From the NCBI GenBank assembly GCA_023435305.1, contig JAEYRV010000047.1, positions 1 through 40,771 of the forward strand: a stretch of 40,771 bases of DNA, in the 5' to 3' direction. Position 1 is the stretch's first letter. The number at the start of each line of letters is the position of its first letter. Below are positions 20,019-26,138 of the stretch, one piece after another. The translations under genes were made by a program, and so were the position numbers. The notes beneath the pieces were generated by a model that was not told where the DNA came from, did not search any database, and saw nothing but the letters and a program-made list of their open reading frames with translations. The DNA is from Bacillota bacterium (GTDB taxonomy: Bacteria; Bacillota; Clostridia; Acetivibrionales; DTU013).

Positions 20019-20061
20019 AAGCCAATGAGCCTGCGATATTATCCGCAGAAGTCATCAGCTT
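20019..20061 (-). promoter_or_regulatory. Hairpin-terminator leader element, copy 2 (riboswitch candidate)
   Basis: On the minus strand the RNA begins AAGCUGAUGACUUCUGCGG, then a short loop, CGCAGG and CUCAUUGGC, followed by a U-run. The outer 10-bp stem (with G-U pairs) and the inner CUGCG/CGCAG stem are separated by an asymmetric ACUU-type bulge. Stems, bulge and U-run match the element at 22547-22590 nearly base for base, while flanking sequence differs. It lies between the gene ending at 20170 and the DUF2442/giant-protein unit, where it could end the former transcript or gate the latter. It resembles the DUF1646 (Na+-I) class of sodium riboswitch from memory; not verified. Confidence 0.5.
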
Positions 20062-20169
20062 AATCTCCTCAACTTGTTTCTGGCCTTCATCTCTCTATTG
20101 AAATAACAAAAGAATAATCCATCAACATGCTCTGGAATGCACTCACCATTTGCCGCTCAATATACCAGA

Positions 20170-21219
20170 TCATCTTGTATTGCATATTTCACCACTAGTG
20201 ACAGTATGAATATATTGAAATAATTCTGCCTCGATTGAATTAGTGTTTGCCGGGACTGGTTCCTGTATAACAGCAGCTTTCAGTTTTAATCCCAAAATAC
20301 CTGCAGGCTGATCCGTCCGAAGTATGAATCCCATGCTATTACTTCTATGCAGAGGTTTTGCATCCAAAAAATCTTTGGAATAAAACTGCAGAGATATATC
20401 TTCCTCACATTCGTACTCAATTACGGGAAAACACATGCCCTTAGGGCAGACATCAATAAATTTTTTCTCAAAATCCAACCTTGTATGAGTAATTTCCTCA
20501 GAAGTCATTTGCTCTTGAAGTTTAGGATTAGAAAATACTCTTTCCATTTCTTCCCACATATCTGCCAGATATACTCTATTGATCTGTACCCAATGTTCCA
20601 CATCGGTTGTTGCATCCCGAAATATAAATTTATCGGGATATTTATCCCCAATGACTAAAGTAATAGGTTTTTCCACTTGATGTACCACATTGCGAGGTCC
20701 CATTACAAAGTGCAGCTCTGAAGTCTGATTAAAGTCCGGAATGGAAAGATACTCACCATCTAGCTTCAAACTGGTTAAGAATAGCATATTAATGTTTTGA
20801 TAATCGATTTCATTCGGTTGCCATCCACCATTCAGGAATTGGGCAATCACCAATATTTGTTCCCAATCCTGTGTACTCAGTCGCCGATGCTCTGAACTGT
20901 CAACTCTAAATTCTCTATCACCAATGAACACTGTTAATACAGACTGGAAAGGATTATTTACATCTATTTTTTTGTCACTACGCATCATCATCCTATTACT
21001 CTCAGGTCTGCCCGGAGTATCAAACAGTTCCGCCGCCTCAGTTTCCTCAATCCTTTGCTGGAAACTCTTGTCATACTGTAAAATCAAAAGGCGCATCTCC
21101 ATGCCATGGCGAACTATTCCCATAACATTAGAGGTTGTACCCTCCGCCTCAACATTTTTCCCTATTACTTTTATCTCATTAATACAAGACAAACTTTCGT
21201 ATAAACACCTGATATTCAC
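20170..21219 (-). CDS. Hypothetical protein, 349 aa
   Basis: I do not recognise the family. GTG start at 21219 with AAGGAGC seven bases upstream, so translation is well supported. No signal peptide or membrane segment, so a soluble cytoplasmic protein with mixed charge. The N-terminal third contains an acidic/Gln-rich stretch (FQQRIEETEAAELF near residue 55). The middle has alternating strands (SVLTVFIGDREFRV near 95), and a later part holds VIEYECEEDISLQFYSKDF. The look is of a beta-rich domain with some helices. It lies between the antiporter pseudogene and the hairpin element, on the same strand, with no close operon partner. Confidence 0.7.
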   Translation of the reverse strand: MNIRCLYESLSCINEIKVIGKNVEAEGTTSNVMGIVRHGMEMRLLILQYDKSFQQRIEETEAAELFDTPGRPESNRMMMRSDKKIDVNNPFQSVLTVFIGDREFRVDSSEHRRLSTQDWEQILVIAQFLNGGWQPNEIDYQNINMLFLTSLKLDGEYLSIPDFNQTSELHFVMGPRNVVHQVEKPITLVIGDKYPDKFIFRDATTDVEHWVQINRVYLADMWEEMERVFSNPKLQEQMTSEEITHTRLDFEKKFIDVCPKGMCFPVIEYECEEDISLQFYSKDFLDAKPLHRSNSMGFILRTDQPAGILGLKLKAAVIQEPVPANTNSIEAELFQYIHTVTSGEICNTR

Positions 21220-21337
21220 GTAATTGCTCCTTATCTACCGGCATAACCTTTGACTTTTACCCCGACCTGATAATATCAATAATTTTCCATCCAGTCAAAT
21301 CTTATAAAAAGATGCTGACATCTTTATATGGACTTTC

Positions 21338-22513
21338 CTATTTAGTAAGTAATTTTTTATATGATCTGTCAACAAGCAGTGCCCCGATAGGTGCGGTTAT
21401 AATTATGGATGTTACTGCTGCTGTCAAAATAATTTCTCCTGAAGCCAGGCCCATAGCCAGAGGCAACCCTCCAATTGCTGCTTGAACAGTGGCCTTCGGC
21501 ATATATGCAAAGCATGAAAAAATCTTCTCTTTATAATTCAATTTTGTTCCCAGAAGACTGATATAAACTCCCGCTATTCTGAATATCATCACACCGACGA
21601 TCAGTAGGATTGGTAGAATGCCAGCATCAAAAGCATATTTTATGTTAACAGCTGCACCAACAAGAACAAACAGGATCACCTCAGCTCCAACCCAAAGTTT
21701 AGAAAACTTACCTGAAAGGCGTTTGGATACCTCATACTTTTTTTGCTGAATAGATGCACCTAATGCCATTACAGCCAATAACCCAGAAAATCCTACAATC
21801 CCGTTCATTGCATGCTCAAGTGCAACAAGTAAAAATGATACAGAAAGAATAATGATCACTTTACCGGTATCTCTAATGTGAAATCTGGTAAAAAGGATCG
21901 ATAGTATTAGACCTGCCATAACTCCGCCTATAAGGCCAAAGACTATTGATGATGGTATTTTCAAAAAATGGGTGAGCGAAATACTTCCACTTTGAGCCAA
22001 TCCAGTAAAAGCAGTAAATAGGACTATTACAAAAACGTCATCAACTGAAGCCCCAGCCATAATCATTTGAGGAATGTTTTTCATTCTGCCGTATCCACTT
22101 TCCATGAGATTGAGCATCCGTGGAACGACAACTGCCGGTGAAACTGCTGCAATAACTGAGCCCATTATAGCCGCATCCAACAGGCTGATGCCTAAAAGTC
22201 CAGGCGCTAAAATCAACATACCGGCGATTTCAAAACAGGCAGGAACAAAACACATGAGAATTGCGGGACGTCCCACTTTCTTAAGATCTTTAATGTCAAG
22301 ATTCAGACCCGCTCTGATTAGTATGATAATCAAAGCTATTTGTCTTAGGTCTGTCGATACATCCAAAATAACAGGATCTATTTAGTTTAAAGCATATGGT
22401 CCTAATAGGATACCAGTCAATAGCATTCCAAGCAATTTCGGAAGCTTGATTTTTTCGAATATCTTCCCCAGCACCATCCCGACTATGAATATTAGTGCAA
22501 TTGATAACAACAT
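21338..22513 (-). pseudogene. Cation:proton antiporter gene broken by an in-frame TAA
   Basis: The intact frame would start at ATG 22513 (GGAGGAG upstream) and encode about 391 residues of a CPA-type sodium/proton antiporter with around 12 membrane helices. Codon 44 is TAA (22382-22384): the reading is ...LLGPYALN-stop-IDPVILDVSTDL..., and the same frame continues to 21338 without another stop. The family motif GILLGPYAL precedes the stop; RAGLNLDIKDLKK and the helix with GASVDDVFVIVLF follow it. A single T-to-A change from TTA (Leu) would explain the stop. A downstream TTG at 22366 could restart translation but would lack the first helix and has no clear ribosome binding site. The rest shows no decay, so this is a recent mutation, a sequencing error or readthrough. 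Confidence 0.85.
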
Positions 22514-22546
22514 GCAATTCTCCTCCATCTTAAGCAGACAATAAAA

Positions 22547-22590
22547 AAGCCGATGAGCCTGCGATACTTTTCCGCAGAAGTCATCAGCTT
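22547..22590 (-). promoter_or_regulatory. Hairpin-terminator leader element, copy 1, upstream of the antiporter
   Basis: The minus-strand RNA has AAGCUGAUGA pairing with UCAUCGGCUU, an inner CUGCG/CGCAG stem, and a U6 run directly after the stem: an intrinsic terminator placed about 25 bases before the antiporter ribosome binding site and about 60 bases after its promoter. A terminator between a strong promoter and its gene implies conditional read-through. The bulge and stem sequence is shared with the copy at 20019-20061. A cation-responsive riboswitch of the DUF1646/Na+-I type is my best guess, given the antiporter target; it rests on memory, not a search. Confidence 0.6.
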
Positions 22591-22646
22591 AATAAGCGGT
22601 TTAGGTTTTAACCAAGGGAGAACTTCATTCCCATTAATAATAATGT

Positions 22647-22676
22647 ATTATAGTAATATATAATATAGTTTGTCAA
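22647..22676 (-). promoter_or_regulatory. Near-consensus sigma-A promoter of the antiporter gene
   Basis: TTGACA (22671-22676) and TATAAT (22647-22652) on the minus strand, with an 18-base A/T-rich spacer. Transcription should start near 22640, giving a leader of about 125 bases that contains the hairpin element. It is one of the best promoters in the window. Confidence 0.75.
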
Positions 22677-22776
22677 CTGGTCTTATTCATTATCGTCTTT
22701 TTTGATTTGTGCTTTTTTTCTACTTACAGGTGATATAGAATTTATGATAAATCAACACCAAAGTCTATTCACATAA

Positions 22777-23160
22777 TTAACTTTCAATTGCATCACTTAG
22801 TACATATCTTGGTGAGTATCCGGTCTCACGCCTGAAGCTTTGATCGTTGTACAGTCTTGGGTTGCTTATGAATTCTGCCGTTCTCAATCCAAGCATTGCT
22901 TCAGCCTCAGATTTTGATAGTGACAAATAAGATTTCTTCGTACTGTAATACGAATCCAAAGCTTGCTTGATTTGCAGCCAACTGGCATTAAACCCTCCGA
23001 CAATATATGTCTTCCCTTTAACCCTTTCAAATAAACGTATTGCGAGTCCTACTGCATTGCCGATATCTCTCTTGTCAGCAAAAGTCACGCTGGCAGAACC
23101 GCCATCAACTATTGGGAAAATGCCTGTCCACTGGCTTGAAATGCTGCATCCGATAATGGC
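22777..23160 (-). pseudogene. 3' fragment of an NAD-dependent epimerase/dehydratase (SDR) gene
   Basis: The frame reads GIFPIVDGGSASVTFADKRDI, then AVGLAIRLFERVKGKTYIVGG and SPRYVLSDAIES. This matches the C-terminal half of extended SDR proteins, including the conserved 'VTFADKRDIG' region and a sugar-binding-side helix, but the N-terminal Rossmann domain with GxxGxxG is absent. The frame stays open upstream past 23100 without a start codon that makes sense and overlaps, in a different frame, the end of an Ig-like gene remnant. So two unrelated gene pieces have been joined. Confidence 0.6.
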
Positions 23161-23613
23161 CCGTTTACTGCTGTAAGTGTCAGGCTTCCCCTGCCCATAA
23201 TGCAGTCTTGCCCCGAGATAGTGATTGCAGAAGGTGCTGTTGTATCGATCGTAATTGATAGTTCTGGCGAAAATTCACCGAATATTCCATCAACTTCTTT
23301 TTTATTCTTATGATATAAGTCCATCTGCCAAAAAACCGGGCGTATAACTCCAGACTCCTGAATCATTTGCTGATACTGTACTCGCTAAATCTTCATTTAT
23401 ATAAATCCGAATTTGACTACCTGCCGCTGCTGTTCCTATGAAGGTTGGAGTAGTATCCTTTGTAATATTGTCAGTATCTGATATTCCCGTGTCTGATTCT
23501 GGTGCCAGATCTGGAGCCGACGGTGCTGCCGCAAATACATTTGCGGTAAATATTATCAAAATGAAAGCAAAGCATACTGAGAGTAAAATCAACTTGCTGA
23601 CATTTAATCTCAC
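23109..23613 (-). pseudogene. Frameshifted secreted Ig-like protein gene, truncated
   Basis: A GTG at 23613, with GGAGGC seven bases upstream, starts a textbook signal peptide (RLNVSKLILLSVCFAFILII, cleavage near FAA). A bacterial Ig-like domain follows (SGVWSYTPGFLADG...). At about 23310-23330 the frame is lost: the first frame stops (TAA), while the next frame continues the domain (KEVDGIFGEFSPELSITIDT). A one-base change in an A-rich stretch explains this. The second frame then runs into sequence unlike an Ig domain and stops at 23109, inside the SDR fragment. The original was probably a long multi-Ig surface protein. Confidence 0.65.
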
Positions 23614-23715
23614 TTTTATGGCCTCCTTTATTATCACTCTTTCATACCTCTTCATTTTCCAGTATAACGAAAATAACCTTTGCAAACCATTTTTTTAATT
23701 TATTGGTAGCAGAAT

Positions 23716-23849
23716 CGGTCCACTCAGTACACTAGAGCAGGACTTTACCTGAATTTCGGTCCACTCAGTAAAAAAAACAGGACTCTACTTGAATTTTGGT
23801 CCACTCTGAATAGGCGGGTGGTCCATTTATCAAGTATAGTCTAGGTTTT
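23716..23849. repeat. 41-bp repeat module 1 with inverted end
   Basis: Units beginning CGGTCCACTCAGTA start at 23716 and 23757, with a variant at 23797. Each unit includes AGGACTYTACYTGAATTT. The block closes with an inverted copy (23819-23849, TGGTCCATTTATCAAGTATA), so the last direct and the inverted unit can form a long stem-loop. No unique spacers. Confidence 0.75.
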
Positions 23850-23910
23850 CTTTGGATAAATCGATTTTTTGTGCAATAATCACTAACAACTCCTCGTTAT
23901 GTCAACAAAC

Positions 23911-24065
23911 CAGGACTCTACTTGAATTTCGGTCCACTCAGTAAAAAAAAACAGGACTCTACTTGAATTTCGGTCCACTCAGTAAGCAAAACCAGGACTT
24001 TACCTGAATTTCGGTCCAGTGCGAATAAGTAGATGGTCCATTTATCAAGTACAGTCCTGGTTTTT
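23911..24065. repeat. 41-bp repeat module 2 with inverted end
   Basis: The same design as the module at 23716. Direct units have their CGGTCC at 23930, 23971 and 24012 (41-bp spacing), and an inverted unit closes the block (24035-24065, GGTCCATTTATCAAGTACAG). The last direct unit and the inverted unit form imperfect arms of about 27 bp with a 15-base loop. The roughly 60 bases between the two modules are A/T-rich and unrelated. Confidence 0.75.
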
Positions 24066-24080
24066 ATGTAGAATGGGGGT

Positions 24081-24192
24081 GCACCCAGAAGAAACAGTTT
24101 TGTACCCCGTGGTCCCGAAAAATCAAAACTGTATCAGGCACCCAGAAGATCCGTTTTACACGCCGCAGTCCTTGAAAATCAGAACGGCTGCC
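24081..24192. repeat. 57-bp direct repeat of small hairpins
   Basis: Two copies begin GCACCCAGAAGA, at 24081 and 24138. Each carries its own inverted repeat: ACAGTTTTG/CAAAACTGT in the first and CCGTTTT paired with AACGG in the second. The stems differ in sequence but keep pairing, which suggests a structured element rather than simple duplication. Identity unknown. Confidence 0.5.
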
Positions 24193-24204
24193 GCACTTCA
24201 CGCT

Positions 24205-24381
24205 CTATTGCATGGGCGTACTGGTTATGACAATCCGATCGCCAGGATTCCTGTGTACAAAGACGCCATAGTCCTCAGGCGGCAGGCCCGCTATCGTGCC
24301 TGACTGTATTTCCATGATCACATCACCGGTGAGTATGACAGACGCATTGCCCTGAGTGACTAAAGCATTGATAAGCCTGCA
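24205..24381 (-). pseudogene. Second 3'-end remnant of the surface-protein gene, with internal deletion
   Basis: Minus-strand translation gives LINALVTQGNASVILTGDVI, then MEIQSGTIAGLPPEDYG, then VFVHRNPGDRIVITSTPMQ and a TAG. The two parts align with separate pieces of the C-terminus encoded at 26139-28211 (LINALTTPGNASVTLTGDVI and MEIQPGTIAGLPPEGYD...ITSMPMQ). About 65 codons are missing in frame. In the intact gene both deletion borders carry ATCAT, so a microhomology-mediated deletion is likely. It abuts the GGDEF gene (stop at 24391) on one side and repeat modules on the other. Confidence 0.8.
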
Positions 24382-24390
24382 CTTAACCTT

Positions 24391-25482
24391 TCAAACAGTC
24401 CTCTGTTCGGCACACACTTTGTTTCGTCCCGCGTGTTTAGCGGAATAAGCAGCCTTATCAGCCAGATCTATTATTTTTTCATAATTTTTAACCTGTATGT
24501 CGCCACAGTATGCTACGCCGATACTCACTGTAGTAGAACAACCATTTATATCTATACCTTGTACTGCGATCCGAAGGCTTTCTGCAATGGAAAATAATTC
24601 TGTCTCTCCATATCCATATGCTATTACCACGAACTCTTCACCACCGTAGCGATAGAAACACATCCGAAAATTCTGTGCGAATTTTGTAAATACTTCTCCC
24701 AGATGGTTCATGAATTTGTCGCCGGCAGCGTGGCCATAGTTATCGTTAAATTCTTTAAAGTGATCTATATCAATCATCAAGATTCCGGATGGCTTTTCTG
24801 CGTTTGCTGTTTCCAGGACTGCCAGGGTTTCAAAAAGCTTACGCCGGTTAAAAAGACCTGTCAGCACATCTGTTTCTTTTTCAATAGTCAATAATCTATG
24901 AGCCTCATAACCTTCTAAACGCCCCCATATCATAAGGTTTCCGATAAAACACCCGAGAACGGCAAAGCATATGCTATTGATCGTATCGTCGAGTGCATAT
25001 TGTGGTTTCAGGTTATACGCTAAAATTGTATGTATCGTAAACCAAAAAAACACAAATGTATTTATTCGTACAGGGCGGTCAATCAAACCGAGGGGCATAA
25101 TGCAAAACGCTCCCAGTAAAATCGTTGCCCGCATTTCAGGTGTGTGAACTACACTGAGATAAATAGCTAGTGCAAAAAAGACAGAATAGCAGATATACAA
25201 CCCGGAAAGAGCGTACTTTTTCATAAAAGAAAGCCTGAATATGCAAAACAGGATGAGAAAGAACGCCGCCGCCAGCAAATAGACAGGAATAGCCTTTGTC
25301 TTTGTCTCACTGAAAGGTGCTGCCAACACTGGAAGCATCATCAGGATTCCTCCTATCAGCGCCATTGCGGATAGTATCCTTTCGTTATACACACTGATAG
25401 CCTTGCAGTTGATAGATGCAAGCTGCATATATTTTTTCCCTTTGTTCGACAATAGATCCAGCCCTTTTCCCATATCATCCAT
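24391..25482 (-). CDS. Membrane-anchored GGDEF diguanylate cyclase
   Basis: 363 residues. The N-terminal part (about 30-190) has six or seven hydrophobic helices, probably a membrane sensor. The C-terminal GGDEF domain (about 205-360) has ETDVLTGLFNRRKLFE at its start, DIDHFKEFNDNYGH with the metal-binding Asp, and the active-site motif RYGGEEF near 276-282, so cyclic-di-GMP synthesis is expected. The RxxD inhibitory site normally just before the motif is not present (NFRMCFYRYGGEEF), so product inhibition through that site is unlikely. The gene stands alone on the minus strand; a surface-gene remnant begins ten bases past its stop. Confidence 0.85.
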   Translation of the reverse strand: MDDMGKGLDLLSNKGKKYMQLASINCKAISVYNERILSAMALIGGILMMLPVLAAPFSETKTKAIPVYLLAAAFFLILFCIFRLSFMKKYALSGLYICYSVFFALAIYLSVVHTPEMRATILLGAFCIMPLGLIDRPVRINTFVFFWFTIHTILAYNLKPQYALDDTINSICFAVLGCFIGNLMIWGRLEGYEAHRLLTIEKETDVLTGLFNRRKLFETLAVLETANAEKPSGILMIDIDHFKEFNDNYGHAAGDKFMNHLGEVFTKFAQNFRMCFYRYGGEEFVVIAYGYGETELFSIAESLRIAVQGIDINGCSTTVSIGVAYCGDIQVKNYEKIIDLADKAAYSAKHAGRNKVCAEQRTV

Positions 25483-25645
25483 CCTTCTCAGTTAATAATC
25501 ATCCGGTTTAACTCTAACACAGATCACAGCTTTGTAAACTTCTTTCATTTACAGGCTGTATAATAAGTAAAGGTAGCAATCCCCCATTTTTTCTTCATGC
25601 TGTTTAGCTCAACATATCCTATACGTTGCTTTATCGCAGTTCAGA

Positions 25646-25780
25646 TCAGTAAATCAATCTGAGCTGCTTTTCTGTCTTTTCAATATATTCATCGGCAAAG
25701 AGAGCGATCCGCAGGAGACCTACTCTGTTGATACCGTAACTATGCTCATCATAATATAGAGAGCTATGGCCTTCTCTTAG
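25646..25780 (-). pseudogene. Unidentified C-terminal gene fragment
   Basis: Between a TAG at 25781-25783 and a TGA at 25646-25648 the minus strand reads LREGHSSLYYDEHSYGINRV, then GLLRIALFADEYIEKTEKQL and RLIY. It is protein-like in composition but has no start codon or ribosome binding site. Family not recognised. A hairpin with CAG(T/C)TCAGAT/ATCTGAGCTG overlaps its end (about 25637-25665). The rest of 25483-25895 holds nothing I can identify. Confidence 0.35.
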
Positions 25781-25894
25781 CTATTTAATGGTCAATTTGT
25801 TTGTCTTGCTCAAAATCAGTAATTAATGAGGTAAAAAAAACGTACTTTAGTATACATAATACCATAAAGTCCACATTATGTAACTCGATTCAAC

Positions 25895-26130
25895 CAATAA
25901 ACCAACTTATTTGAGCATCAGATCGATAAAATGTTGCCTAGACCGGCACTTTTTGAGCAATAGCTCCATTAATCACAGCCTAGACTCATATTTTTTGAGC
26001 AATAGCTCCGTTAATCACAGCCTAGACCGGCACTTTTTGAGCAATGACTCCGTTAATCACAGCCTAGACTCATATTTTTTGAGCAATGACTCCGTTAATC
26101 ACAGCCTGAACATGATATTTTGAGCAGTAT
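25895..26130. repeat. 42-bp tandem repeat array, copy 2
   Basis: Unit starts (GCCTAGAC or GCCTGAAC) at 25936, 25978, 26020, 26062 and 26104 are exactly 42 bp apart, after a degenerate first unit near 25895. Two unit types alternate, one with GACCGGCACTTTTTGAGC and one with GACTCATATTTTTTGAGC, giving an 84-bp higher-order period. Each unit has a small hairpin (GAGCAATAGCTC or close variant). The array starts just past the stop codon of the surface gene at 26139. No spacers, so not CRISPR. Confidence 0.85.
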
Positions 26131-26138
26131 TTCACGCT

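Noticed and set aside
19883..20050. Open minus-strand stretch reading ...GKFFDTLGIMPEYDKTEPAG... before the DUF2442 gene
   Set aside because: It looks somewhat protein-like, but no start codon has a ribosome binding site and it passes through the hairpin element. At most a gene tail; too weak to list.
23716..24065. Possible CRISPR array
   Set aside because: Units are nearly contiguous, with only a few A-rich variable bases and no unique spacers, and each block ends with an inverted copy. No cas genes nearby.
25911..26123. Plus-strand 70-codon frame with a 14-residue repeat (SVNHSLDSYFLSND type)
   Set aside because: It is the translation of the 42-bp array, whose period is a multiple of three. 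TTG start, no ribosome binding site, and no amino-acid logic beyond the DNA repeat.
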